Shown: positions 1 to 13,000 of the stretch, piece after piece
Position numbering within the stretch: position 1 is the first letter of the stretch
Layout: each line of letters begins with the position of its first letter
Position numbers and translations under genes: made by a program
The notes under the pieces: generated by a model
What the model was told of the DNA's origin: nothing
Database searches by the model: none
The model's input: only the letters and a program-made list of their open reading frames with translations
DNA from: Rhabditophanes sp. KR3021
Taxonomy: Eukaryota > Nematoda > Chromadorea > Rhabditida > Alloionematidae
DNA: 64,000 nt
Direction: 5' to 3'
Assembly (NCBI GenBank): GCA_963281155.1
Contig: CAUJLY010000001.1
Location: 4,588,001-4,652,000 of the forward strand

Positions 1-1801
1 GCATGTTAAAAAAAGACATAAACGTACTCCTACTTCATCAACAACTTCACAACATAAACTTGGTAAAGATGTTCAAAAATCTTCTATAGGATCAAATAAA
101 AGAGGGTCCGGAAATGTTTCCTTTAAAGACGTAAAATACGATCTTGCTATACTTTTAGAGCAATCCAATTCAGAAGACGAAGAGGGATCTAATACAAGTG
201 AAGATAAAACTGCAGAAAATTCTAAACTAATGGATAGTGATGAAGAAGATGCTGGTAGTCAACATGATGGAACTGCTAATTTATCCTCTAATATACCCTT
301 GGCTAAACATCCTCGATTGCAAAAGAGGAGATTTACACTTAATCCGATGATTTTCGCCAAGGAAGAATCTAATGCAAGAAGGTTTGTTCTTACAGTTGGT
401 ATTATTATTTTGCAATATAACATTTTAGGCACTCGTTAGCACAGCTTAAACTAAGTTATTATCCCACCAATGCAAATGGTAAGTGCCTATTCCGATAAAT
501 TAGAACACTATTTATTGGATTGCAACAAAAAATTAATTGTTATAATATATATAAATAGTGAGAGGATGTATATACTAGTTATTTATATTTCCACATATGA
601 AATTAACTATTTTAGCTGATATTTATAACACTGGGCATGGATTTTGCGGTTGGATACTGATGGCATTGTCAATTTTCTTCACAGTTCTTTTTGCTCCAAT
701 TACAATAATATTTTGTCTCAAAATTGCGCAGGAATACGAACGTGCTGTAATCTTCCGCCTGGGTTAGTTAAAAGTTAATGTAGTCTCCTAATATTTACTT
801 TTAGGCCGCTTATGTGGTGCAAAAGGGCCCGGTAAGTTCATCACTTCTACATTTCAAAAAACTTTTATAGGAATTTTCTTCGTCCTGCCGTGTATTGAGA
901 CATATACAAAAATTGATCTTCGTACTATATCATACGTCATTCCTCCACAAGAAATAATTTCTAAAGATTCTGTAACGATATCGGTTGATGCTGTATGTAG
1001 TTGTTTTCTCGTGATTCGATTATTTATTAATTAATTTAGGTTGTTTATTACAAGATTAGTAATGCCATAGTAAGCATAGCAAATATAACTAATTGCCACC
1101 AATCGACCAGACTGCTAGCTCAGGTGACGTTAAGAACCATGCTTGGAACCAGAACACTCAGCGAGATTTTAGCGCAGAGAGAAGATATTGTAAGTTTCTA
1201 AATAAGCCTATTTCGTTAAGTATCTATTCAAAAACAGGCATCTTCCATGCAAGAAATATTGGACACGGCGAGTTCCCCGTGGGGTATTATGATTGAAAGG
1301 GGCAAGTTGATTTAAATGATTTCTTTTTACTCAAAAATGTTTTAGTTGAAATCAAAGACGTCAGGCTTCCTGTTTCCCTCCAGCGTTCAATGGCAAGCGA
1401 GGCCGAAGCAACGAGGCACAGTAGGGCAAAGATCATCTCAGCGGACGGTGAAAAATTAGCTTCCAAAGCACTTAGAGAAGCTGCTGATGAAATGGCAAAG
1501 TCTCCTGTAGCAATACAACTGAGGTATTTGCAGACATTATCTAATATCGCGTGAGTTTAACTTTATAATCCCATAGGGTCCAAATGAACATCAAAGTTTA
1601 AATTGTCTTTTGTCAAGTAGCGTTTGGTGAAGAGTCGTAAAAAAGATAAATGGTTGAATATTTAATTTAACTTCCTTTCTTCTTTGTAGTGCTGAAAGAA
1701 ATTCAACCATTATATTCCCGCTACCGATCGAAATTTTTCGATATTTTACCAATGGAGCTTCTCCCAAAGATAGACGTAAAAGCAACACTATGATGGTCTA
1801 A
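1..1801 (+). CDS. stomatin / MEC-2-like protein (5' partial)
   Basis: Stomatin-family (prohibitin-homology) membrane scaffold; nematode relatives such as MEC-2 and the STO proteins sit at the plasma membrane and modulate channels. The frame is open from base 2, so the true start is upstream. Exons: 1-381, 429-478, 616-762, 805-831, 871-992, 1040-1189, 1238-1301, 1346-1550, 1690-1801, giving 418 residues in the window. The first ~125 residues are acidic and polar, probably disordered. A hydrophobic hairpin follows (GWILMALSIFF...), then the family signature QEYERAVIFRLG, GAKGPGIFF, PPQEIISKDSV and STIIFPLPIE. The intron after 1301 starts with GC rather than GT, and only that reading keeps frame (ERVEIKDVRLP). 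The C-terminus ends soon after the prohibitin-homology domain. Family assignment is secure; which paralogue is not. Confidence 0.93.
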
Positions 1802-2364
1802 TACTGTTAGATAAAACCGTAATAATACAAAATATATAAGATTATTTTGATATTTACAATCTCGTATAAATATCTTATCAAGACTAAAGACAAATTGCTC
1901 CAAACTTACAAAAATTTGTAGAACATTTTATTTCCATAAATAATCGCTTTAAGTTATAGTCATATAATCGAATTACTATTAAATATATTAAAAATATGTA
2001 TGCAAACACTTTATTGGTAAACAATATTTAGTTGCTCCCAAAAGAGATAGATACCACAAAGGTTCTAAATAAGATTAGAAACTTTTATTAACACAAAATA
2101 AACTATGCTTGATTTGATGTAATTATAGTGTTGAAAGATGTAATCTTCCAAAGTCTGTTTTATTCATAATATCAGTCCTCTTGCAATGAATATTCTATTT
2201 AATCGCATGTGAATACATATATATCGGGAGCAATTCGAAAAAAGGAAATGACTCGAAGTAATAATGAAAATAATAGCTAAGCATTACGTATTTTTATTGT
2301 AAAAGGAATAATGAAAAATAGGTACGAGCGTTAAAATATTTAGTATTGTTTAAAATCATTTAGC
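1802..2364. other. intergenic, convergent 3' ends
   Basis: AT-rich spacer between the stomatin stop and the cyclophilin stop. It should hold both 3' UTRs; several AATAAA-like hexamers occur. No conserved ORF or RNA gene seen. Confidence 0.6.
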
Positions 2365-2970
2365 TTATAACAACTCGCCACAATTTGATATAATGACCTT
2401 TTTCTTAGTTTTCCCTTTTTGAGCCCCATGACCTTCTAGTATTCCAAGTTCCTCTAACTTATCCAGTGTCTCCCAACCTTCCATCAATTTCCCAAAAGCC
2501 ACATGATAATCATCCATCCATTCAGTTTTATTGAATGTTATAAAGAATCCTAAGCTAAATGATAATAAGGCAATGTTGTTTAAACATACTTGAGCTGTTT
2601 GTGTTTGGCCAACCGTAATTGTCCATCGAAAGAACTCCTCGTGAATCATGTTTTAAAATAAAATTTTCATCATCAAAATACTTAGAATCGTAGATACTTT
2701 TGCCTCCTTTACGGTCTAAGTTATTCGTTTCAAAATCACCACTCTAAGCAATTAATATCTATATGAATACAAGACTTTACTTACACAAGCGACGAATGAT
2801 GGGATTATTCGATAAAATAGACAGTCTTTATATCCGAAGCCTAAACTTCCCACACAAAGTTGTCTAAAGTTTTCACATGTCTTTGGGCATATGTCCGTTC
2901 TTAATTCAAACACTAAGCGACCCAAATCAACGCCATCTGCTGTCAAATCAAAGAAGGTTCTTGGCAGCAT
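2365..2970 (-). CDS. cyclophilin-type peptidyl-prolyl isomerase, divergent active site
   Basis: Single-domain cyclophilin, 174 residues, exons 2970-2785, 2743-2590 and 2549-2365. The fold is clear: [61 protein letters not shown] and a final ISNCGELL. It lacks a signal peptide, so is probably cytosolic or nuclear. The catalytic Arg (FYR) and the Trp of KTEW are kept. Against cyclophilin A, the His before that Arg is Tyr, the position of Gln63 is Cys (FVACSGDF replaces FxxQGGDF), and Gln111 is Arg (NSSRFF replaces GSQFF) because the second intron splits that codon. Isomerase activity may be weak or lost. The substitutions depend on the splice sites chosen, though no alternative acceptor restoring Gln was found. 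Confidence 0.9.
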
Positions 2971-3137
2971 TATTAATAAAAATTATATAGACTAATATGT
3001 AAAATAATAATTATGCAGAATAGTATTTATGCAAAATAATAGTTATGTGGACAAGTATATAAAATAAGATGGTGCAAATTTATTATTTATATATGGTTAA
3101 TAATTAGTTATGTTTATTGATAGATCATTGCCTTTCA

Positions 3138-3623
3138 TTAAAGATTTTTCTTAATTGTCTTGCTGAAGGTTGTTGGTTCCATAAAATGCTTTGATGCCAC
3201 ATTTGTTTTGTCCCTTTTTAAAAGTTTATCTTCTCCATTTTCCATGAACCAATAATAAATTAAAGTAGCTACAATTGTCATAATACTAAATGTCATGTTA
3301 CTTGCTGCAAATATGTCAAATTTAAAGATGCTGAGATGCGTTTCGATTCCAAAATAAATAAAGTTCAGCGAGGATATTAGAATGTGCATTGAATGAAGTG
3401 CGAGATTCTCAAAGTAAAATAAGCAAATTGGTTTCATAATGAAGTTGATAAAGCAAATGAAAAATATAGAGTGTGAAAAGGCAATAGTGTCATTTTTGGC
3501 ATATTCTTTTGAGATCAGTTTATTCATTACCACTTCACGATTGAACATCATCGTAAACATTACGCCACTACATTGCAGTAATGTGAATGAAAGCCATACT
3601 TTTAGGTAATACTTTAAGTCCAT
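3138..3623 (-). CDS. four-TM Erg28-like membrane protein
   Basis: Intronless 161-residue protein with about four hydrophobic segments and a basic tail (ending KTIKKNL), compatible with an ER membrane protein. The layout resembles Erg28: a short N-terminus, a KVWLSFTLLQ segment like the RSWL start, a central H-x-x-H-I-L-x-S-S-L-N-F-x-Y-F-G-I-E segment matching the LYHITLWTFxLAxGHFxSE block, then an A-S-N-M-T-F-S-I-M helix. Yeast Erg28 scaffolds sterol enzymes, and the C. elegans relative has been linked to BK channel trafficking. Identity is low, so this is a pattern-level call; an unrelated four-TM protein remains possible. Confidence 0.5.
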   Translation of the reverse strand: MDLKYYLKVWLSFTLLQCSGVMFTMMFNREVVMNKLISKEYAKNDTIAFSHSIFFICFINFIMKPICLFYFENLALHSMHILISSLNFIYFGIETHLSIFKFDIFAASNMTFSIMTIVATLIYYWFMENGEDKLLKRDKTNVASKHFMEPTTFSKTIKKNL

Positions 3624-3689
3624 GATACTAAATAAACAAAACGTGAATATACATATTAATTAATTTTTTTATCAATATTAATTATCGTT

Positions 3690-3895
3690 ATATCGAACAA
3701 TTATTGACCCAACATAATATAATAATAGACTCAACGACATAATATAATAATAGACTCAACATAATATGATAATAGACTCAGCATAATATAATATGTAGCC
3801 CAATATAATCTAATATGCGGCTCAATATAACATAATTATTGACCGATATAACATAATCATTGACCAATATTCATTGAGTGATAAAAATATTTGCA
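3690..3895. repeat. degenerate minisatellite
   Basis: Tandem copies of a roughly 21-25 bp unit resembling AATAATAGACTCAACATAAT. The first three or four copies are close; later ones drift to GCCCAATATAATCTAATATG and GACCAATATAACATAATCAT forms. It lies in the spacer between the Erg28-like gene and the 3' end of PSME4. The rest of 3624-4022 is plain AT-rich sequence. Confidence 0.75.
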
Positions 3896-4022
3896 ATATA
3901 TAAAGGACTAGAGCCAACTAACTATAAATAAAAGAATACACAATTTAAAATTCAATTTATGTGACAAAAAAGTTTGAATATAATTCAATTCGACCTTTTT
4001 ATAAGGTACTAAATAAAATGTC

Positions 4023-7000
4023 TTAAACGTAGTAAGTAGGACTCACAAGCAAATCATTGATAACCAATAATTGGTTTTCATTAAATCTGGTCTTGTGCTC
4101 TACCCAATTATCAAAATGTGTTCTTTTAAATTCGAGGAAAGCTTTTTTGACGGTTCCTGAAATAGGCTGCTTGTCGGTGACAATCTTGGCCAAATGCATA
4201 AGTATTTCAGGCAGAACAGAAGGCACAGAATATGGATAGGCCTGAACGACAGATGAAAGAGCGAGAGCACCTGCATGTCTTTGTAGAGTTAAAGGTGATT
4301 TGACCCATTTGTAGAAAGTTGACAGAAGGGCATCATTTACTTCAAGATATCCACACATAACAAGTCCGGTCAGAGATTCTGCCGACACATTTGCTACTTC
4401 AATCTTTTCAGACAGCAGAAGAGGCAAAATTATTTCCAATACTTTGTCTGTATGTTTGGCGTAGACAAAGATGTTAGAGAAAATATTAATCTGCAAAACT
4501 TTAAAGAGAGACAGCTTGGCTTTCCACAAGAAACAACTGTCAATAGCCTTTTTGATTGTGTCCAAGAATAAAAGACATGATTCGTCAGAAACGTATCCTC
4601 GAGCCATATTCAGCAACAAAGCATTGTGGCAAGATTCTGCTAAGTCTTCGTCATTATCATTTTCAAAGTGAGCCAAAATCGGAATTGTCTCAATGACTTT
4701 TGGACTCAGACCAATATCGTTGTTGTGAGCAACCGCAGCTACGAAGTCCACCATAACTTTAAAGTATTGCAAGCTTCTCTTACGTTCAGGAGTCATCATC
4801 AAAGCCAAATTTGACAAACTTTGACAAGCACTTCCGGTCGGGGACTTCTTATGAGGGTCAGTGTAAACATCCATTACTAAATCTTTACATTCAAACGACA
4901 ATTTGTCCAATACTTGTTTGTAATTGATGACATGGAATCTTTTGTTCAGTTTTGGATCAATCTGAACTCTTTCCAGAAGGTATCCTGAGCAAATTGAAAG
5001 AATAAAATAATTAAACGATATGTAATAATTTAACTCAAAACGAGTAATTTGATTTTTTAAATTTGCGTGTAATTGTCTGAATTAGAAAAGAATTTTGGAA
5101 AAAAGAGTCGACTATGACTGCCTAATGACATTAGATATTTTTTGGTTTCATATTTGTAATTACATGATGTCGAAAAAAGTCGATACCAGTTATAAAGAGA
5201 AACCTAAGAAAAGACGAAACTTGGATGTGACACCAAGTATAATCAGACCGACATCCATCCGTCAAGACAATAGAGCTAAACGTAAGTATCAAACAATCAA
5301 CCTAGTAATCAAATCCGAGGTGATGCCAATGTGTTGAGTCGGCAATTACCTAGAGTGTCAACTAAAGGGAACAAAATTATTAGTCTCCATAAAGAATATA
5401 AATTAGCTGTGGAAGGGCATATCGACATATTAAAAGACGAAATGTTTGATGAAGCTATTATATCAGACAGTTGAATATCATGAGAATTTAGCTGATAATC
5501 TGGAAAGAAAAGGTTCTCTATTTCATTCTATAGCACCATCATTTATGCTGAGTATAAATTCCTATCACCCTTTAACCAAAAATGATGAAGAAAGGTGGTG
5601 TGATGGATGTCGAAATGAAATATAATAATGAAAAAAAAGAAAGCATCTCGGTTTGATTATGAAATGAAGATCAGGAGTTTCAACATATGGTTAATTATAA
5701 GCTATCTAAATGCTTAGACCTTGTGATGATAAAGGAATTGAAAATTCCGAAGCACATTGACCTTGATTATTTGACGAAGTAAACTAGATACGACATTTTA
5801 ACAAAGGCTACAAGGAGCAAATAAATATCCGATGTTGGAGATATCTGATAATTACGATGATTTGAAGGAAGTTCTGAATGATGCCAACCACTGTGGTATC
5901 GACTTGTCAACATTGTTATCATGTCTCCAAAACTAGCCGGGACATGGTATGATTCATTCCATCAGATTCAAAAGGGAAAGATGCGGAACTATTTGGAAAG
6001 ACAAAAGAAAAGTTATCGCTATCCATCTTGATGATCTCCACATCATTCAAGCCTAATATTGTTACGAGAATTAGGGAATCGGCTCTTAGACAACTTTTTG
6101 CCAAAATATCTTCTAATGCCATTTCTTTTTAATTTTACTATTTTGAATAACATTTCGTTGTTTTGTGTAAATTACCTAAAATAAAAATAACATTAAATAG
6201 AACTATATGGATGGTTACGACCTGTAGAAGTAGAGAGAATGTCAACGATTCTATCACGCACACTTTGATAACTTTTCTCAAGGTAAATAAAGCATAAATC
6301 AGCAAGTTTGTTCCATTGTTCAGGAGCACGCCAGGAGCAGGCATGCAAAGCATAGTAGATCATGGACATTTTAACAGAGTTGTGGAAGTTTGTTTCTGAA
6401 GGCACCATACAAAAATCTAAAGTCAAATCAACAATGCATTTGATTGCTCTAGGGTCTTCAGAACTACACATTAAACTCAAAGCATTAAACCAAACGTTTT
6501 GGTTTTCACTGTTGATGTTTTCAAAAATAGTAACAATCCGTGGTTTCAGCCATGTCCAAGTAAGGTCCACTTTTTCAAATGTCCAAAATCTCCATGAAGC
6601 CACAAGAGAAGGAAAAATTTCAGCAGCCAGTCTTTGATGCCCACTTTCTTTTGACTGCAACAATGTATCTAAAGATGATAAAAATTAGTGTAAGAAATGT
6701 TGGTATTTTTTTAATAGTTAGCTTTGTGTTAGTAAATATTTTAACTCTTTTCGAGGAGGTTCAAAAAAGAATCATACTAGAAGGTGTTGTAGATTCGTGT
6801 GTTTAATTCTTACTTGTAGGTCGGCATGCATTAAACGTTTTTTACTATATTTATTCAAAGTATGAATATTAAGATTCAAGTTACTTTACGTGTAATGATT
6901 TTTAAAATAAAATTTCATTTACTTATTTTAGTTGCAACAACATCACACCATATTTGAGTTTTCATTTAAACTAACATCGATAAAAATATTAGAAAAAGAA

Positions 7001-10000
7001 AGGCGGATGGGAGTACTAGAAAACGAAAGACTGGTGACAATCTCATCTTAGAGGAGAGACCAATAAAAGCACTCAAAGTATATAATAGTAGCAATTCTTT
7101 TTCAAGGAGTAAAGCACTTGGAGCTAAAGGTATTTTTAAAAACTTCGATCCAGTTAATATTTATTTCAGAACCAAGAGGGAGAAAAAATATTTGACCTGC
7201 GTTGACTTGATTAGCAGTGACGAGGAAGAAAAAACAAGTAACGTTCTAGGTGTTGTTCCTGACACCGAGCTATGGCTTATGAAAAAGACGATATTATTGC
7301 TGCAAAATGAAGTGGAGGTAGGAATGAAATGACAAAGCAACGTGAGGGACATTTGCTTAATGATGTGTTTCCCGGCAGACTTCAGATTGGTCCTGTATCA
7401 CATGATGAAAGAGAAAGATTGTAGATGAGTAAAAGCATTGCCAGATTTTGGAAGAACTTCGAAAGTAAAGATGTCGTTATGGATGTGTTCTACGCGCATG
7501 GACTTTCTACAAGACTTGCCTCCATCACTGAAAAAACAATTATTGCAGATACTACATGGCAACAAATATGTTTCTGATAGAATTCTCAATCTTTATACGC
7601 TTAATTAAGTTGAGGGAATAGGAGCCTACTATATGCAGCTAATTCATAGTAGTTATCTTAAGGGCATAATTGATAAACCCGCTTATTTCGAATTTAAGGA
7701 AAAGTATTCAAGAGTTGCAACAGAACTTAAATGCAATGAGTGTGCAGACATTTCACAAAAAACCTGATCTTACCAATCATATTGAATTTAAGCGTTGTCG
7801 CGCACTATTAAAAGAAGACAAAATCTTCCAGGACATTTTAGATGGCAACAACGTGTTGATTTAAGAACACCACCATCAACGAAATACTGATTTGATAATT
7901 TGAATAAATATTTTTTAGTTTAATAAAATCACTTACCCAAAGCTGGCTTCCAAGCTTCAAAAATAATTATATTAAATTTTCTGAACAGCGCAATAAACAT
8001 GGTGTAAACACTAGTTCTTACACTGTCATTTTTCTTTTCTTCGATTGTGAAGACAGTCAAAAATTGCTCAATAAACTTGGGATCTGTGAATATCGAGATG
8101 ATGTTCTTTTCAATGGCATTGAAGTCTTCAATCTTTCTGTTGCATTCGAGTTGCATGGATGGTGGAGCATAGGATTGCAGATCTGTCTTCCAAGTGTAAA
8201 AACCGATGTGGATGTCTTTGAAGAATCTCATGTCATTCCAACTCTTTTCATTGTAAATGTCGACTTCGTCGTCTAGCAATAAAAATTGATTGTCTTCCCT
8301 GTATCCGGCTGGAACTGGGTAGGTTGCATTCATTGAAGTGTTGTCATTTTGTTTCTTAAGGTCATATGGAACTTTTAGCATTTTAGGCTTGGTAATGTTG
8401 CACCAACTGTGAAAGGAATTGATAACTTCTTCACGCGAGTAACGTTCATCACTAACCAATTGCTTAACCATCAACAAAAGAGCTTCATCTGGAACCTTCA
8501 TGTCTTTCCTGATCAAAAGTCCCATTGTAGTAAAGGAAGTTTCACGATGACGCCAATGCAAGGAAGAATCGTTTACAAATTCACACAAACTACTCCACAA
8601 TTGGTAGTACATCTTTTCTTTTAGATCATTGGCAGCATTTTCTCTATCCAAGGCTTCTTTCAATTGCAAAGGAGTTGGACGGGGATTGATAGGTAGATGA
8701 ATACATCCTTCGTAGTCGTCGAAGAATGCCTCAGCAAGTGGTGTCATATGATCCGGAATATTAAACTTAATATTAAAGGTTTCAAAGTTTTCATTAAGGA
8801 AACAATGAATTGAGTCCAGGATGTTGGTAATGCTTTCTCTAGTTGTGCTTTGAACAGAAATCAGTTTAGGAATAATTTTGTTCAGAATAGTCCAATCTTG
8901 TCTCATCAGCATACTAAACCGCTTTCCAGTAAAGACATTGTGCAATGCCCCCTTTAATTGCTCGTGTTTTGTATTAACATCAATATACTTCAGGATATCA
9001 TCTATCAGGAATTTGGTTGTCTCATTGTAAATAGTGAGTGAGTTCTGTCAAAAAAGGTATTAACTAAATTAGAAAGGATGATTTATTACCTGAATAATAG
9101 TCTGTGCTTCGGTTCTCGTTGAAGTGTAGGTACTAAGTGTCATTTTCCAAGCAGCTCTAATTCCCTTTAGATGGTGTGCCGTAAAGCATTCCGAAGCTCT
9201 CATCTGAATCCTCTTTAGATGAAGTAGAAATATTTGATCATGGAAAATACTTTCCAATTCTCTTACTCGCCCACGAATAGGGTCATTTAGCATTTTTTTG
9301 CTGACCTCATAACTTGTAGCGTAGTTCTCCATAAGACTTTTAAACATTCCACGAGAAAACAAGACAAAGTTAAGAATACTAGCCATTTTGGTGATGGCTT
9401 TAGTATTGTCTTCTTGATGAATAAGCATGTAGTTAATTAATTCAACGATCAAATCCAAAAAGGCAATTCGTACAGGAGACCCATCGGGCATTGTAATGAT
9501 CTTCGTGTTTGATGGCGCACACAAGTAGTCTTTAAGTGATCGTTGTACATATGTGGGATCAACAAAAACTCTTTTTCCGGTGATGTATGGCAAACGGAAG
9601 GAAATCCCCTCTAGAAATGCTGAAATGTAAGTAAGCTTTTGAAGCATTACTTTTTCATTGATATTTTCAGGGCTTTCTAAAAGTTTACACATTGGCAAGC
9701 AGTACTTCCATAGCAAATGTTCGGCGAATGTAATTTCTTCATTTGAAGGGACGTAGAATTTACTCTGTATTGTTTCCTTGTTTATGGATTTTGCCCAATT
9801 TCTGATAGGAAGCATCTCTTCAAAAGACTTCTCATTGTTGAAGTAATTGATGGCAGAATGATCGATATAAATGTTTGTCAATCTTGACCCAACGGCAATA
9901 ATATACTCAGCAACCTTCGGGAACATCAGTTTGCTTTCGAATTGCAAGACCTTATCCAAAGTTTCCTCGATTTCCTCGCGATGAGCCAGAATGAATTGTC

Positions 10001-13000
10001 CTTTAGCTGTATTTATGCAACTAATCATCTGTCCAAGATACCAACTGAAAACACTATCGGGTTCTTCGCCCTTCAAAACATCTGGAGTCAAGTGATCAAG
10101 AAGCATGCGATTTAAATGCTTGAAAAATATTGGGAATGCAAAATCGCAGTTGTTCCTAATGCAGCAACCGACCATGTCCTTAACAATCAAAGCAGCAGCC
10201 TTGTCATTGAACATACTTCCTTTTACAAAGTCAAACATCCTAAAACAATAGATATTTAATAAATAATTAACCTTGCAAATCTACTCCTTACCTGGTAATG
10301 ATCATTTCATTGAACTGTTTACTGGAGTTCCCGATCAAGGCCTGGAAAATGCAACTTATTCCTTTTCTACACAGTTGCTCCTCGATATTTAGTTTGTGGG
10401 ATCTTCTTGTCATGACATCGCCATGATTTTCCCCTGAAATTGTCTGAGTTCCCATTCCTTCGACTAAGGTTGTCAATTTCTCGAACAAATTGGTAACCAT
10501 GATTTCAAAATTTGCAGTGGCTTGACACAAAACAACTTCATCCTTAGTTAAATTCTTGACGTTGTAAACAGCTTCAGAACAATCGTCCACATGGATAAGA
10601 GTTAAGAAATTACATAAAGCGTTGAAAGAATAAGCGGTCTTAGACATATCATTAAGATCAATGACATTAACTAAAGCATTCATAAGATGTAAAGCAAAAA
10701 CTCTGTAGGAAACTCCTTCTGCCTGTAGTGTTGTTAATTAAATATTGTATTTTTAATAAAATGTAAGGCAATTGCATATATACCAAACATTTCTTTTTAA
10801 AAGAATATTTTTTAACTATTAGTTATGTTTAAATTGTTGCTGTTCTTAATACATTTTATCGTTATTTAATGTATGTATAACGTTTATTAATTATCTCCTC
10901 TTTCTTTTAGTTGTCCGTTCACTCAACTGGAGTCAAACCATGGAGAAAGATGATATCAAGAACAGTGTCAAGAAGTCTCTTAAAAGAAATGGCCTTGTCC
11001 GTTGGTATGAAACAGCTGTTCTATGGAGCTACTGGAAAAGAAGCACTTATCGTTGAGTATGAGTTGCTATTAGTAGGAAAAAAGATCCTCCAGCTAAAGG
11101 TAAGTCAAGCTTTTAAATAGTGAGTAATTGTTTTAGTTCCAGACCAGTCACAACAACCAAGACGACTTTTTGGTTTGTTTCAAAGAAATGATGACTTAGA
11201 TTTAACTGAACATGAAAAGCTGCTAAAGAGAGGTAATCCAAGTAAACATTGTTACTTTATTCTATGGATCTGCTAAGAAACCTTGGGCTACAGAAGGTGT
11301 AAAAATAAATAAACTTCATGAACCTATTATTCAAAGCTATTTTATGACCTATCCTACGTATTGGCAACAGACGTCAACTTCAAGGCAGGATTTGTGACAA
11401 TCAATTTAAATAGTTTGATTCCCACTTTTAATTTTAATGAAATATTACTCACATGATCAATTTCAATGGCAGTAACCTTGAGGCGGGTGCTTTTGTTAGA
11501 CTTGATTTCATCTCTCACGAGAGGAATTGTGATAGCATGCAAAATAACCAGTGATTGATGGAGTCTATGTGGTTCAGTGACCGTTTCTAGGCCTTGGTAG
11601 ACCATATCAAGAACCGTAGGGATTATAATTCCTGGAGCAATGAAAGCAAGTCCTTTAACTGTCGGAATCACCAAACTACTTTTACCCTTCGCGTACGCAG
11701 CAAATTTGATCGGCTCCACGAAAGTCATTGTGAACTTCTCCAGTTGTTCCAATTTCATTCTGATACCTTCAGGAATAGGCTGCAAGGCTGTTTTGCCAAC
11801 GATGCGTTCCCGATTCAACCTGTTACACATGGCGTGTACTAATTTTACAGTCAAGACCATTATAGACTGGGTATGTTGGCCATAGTTACTAGGGTGGAAG
11901 TATCCAAGAATGGTTCTAAAGAATTTGTCCAAATAATCTTGAGCAATGTTTTGCTTCCCTCCCAATGAAAAGACAACGATAACCGAGATCGCTTCAATCA
12001 TAGCACTGGAAGCATCTCCCAATGACACATTTTCAGCAGTAACTCCCAGAGATAAGGCAGTCATAAGTCTAGTGAAGAGAAACTCAAATTTGTCAGTCCA
12101 ATCAATGAATCCAGGACTTTCCTTAGTAAGACGGGAAAAAATTTGCAACATTTTGATTGGAAAATCACTGCGAGTTTCTAATTGCAAAAGTAGCCCCCAC
12201 ATTTCGTTGAACCAATTTTTGGTCCTCCCAATTTCGTGTCCAGCTGCGTCAAAATTAAAAGGCATAAAGTAAGCATAAACAGTCGTGGCAAAGCTGAAGG
12301 TGTTCTCAAAGATAATCAAGAAAGGGCGAACCTCTTGATGTATTTCATAGACAGAAGAGGGTGGGAAAAATTGTCTCAAATTCTGAACGGTATTTTCAAT
12401 AGCCGTCTTGATTCCCTTAGGATAAATCAAACTCCCGTTTTCAACTTCATTCTTGTTGCAAACCCGGTCATAGAGTTTGTACAACACCTTCCAGTCCAAG
12501 ACGATATCTTTGTATGTCAAAAGCTCCTTACGCTTCCCAAGTGAAGCTAAGATAATGAGGGAATTTTTGACTAATCTCAATTCAACACTTTCGCATGACA
12601 AAACGCCATATGTCAGTTTGACTAAGTTGATGTGATCTTGCTTGGTAAATCTGTAGCCGTAGCATTCAAAGTAAGTCTCAAATTCCTTTAACCATACGGT
12701 GAAACTTGGCTTGAATTCTCTCAACAAAACAGAATTGGCCAGCCCTTCTTTGATTCTGGCAAAATGTTCATCAGCCTCGGTGATCATTTCGTCATAGTAT
12801 GGTAAGTGCTTTAATTGCCAGCGTTCTCTTTGAAATTTCTTAGGTCCTTTGCCGTCAACTTGCATGGTATCATCCAAATCATCTAAAACAGTTGTATCAA
12901 GTCAATATTTCGAAATATGTGGGAAAATATACTTTTAAATGAATTCTATTACAAAATGTAATTAATGTGTCAATATTGTGATATAAATTAATTTAACGTA

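Noticed and set aside
6222..6353. Longer PSME4 exon reading through to a stop at 6193
   Set aside because: Using the GTCGTAAC donor after ACAG restores a frame into the conserved C-terminal exon (TGYLLERVQ); reading through truncates PA200.
11594..12544. Several plus-strand frames inside the large PSME4 exon
   Set aside because: They are antisense shadows of strongly conserved PA200 coding sequence.
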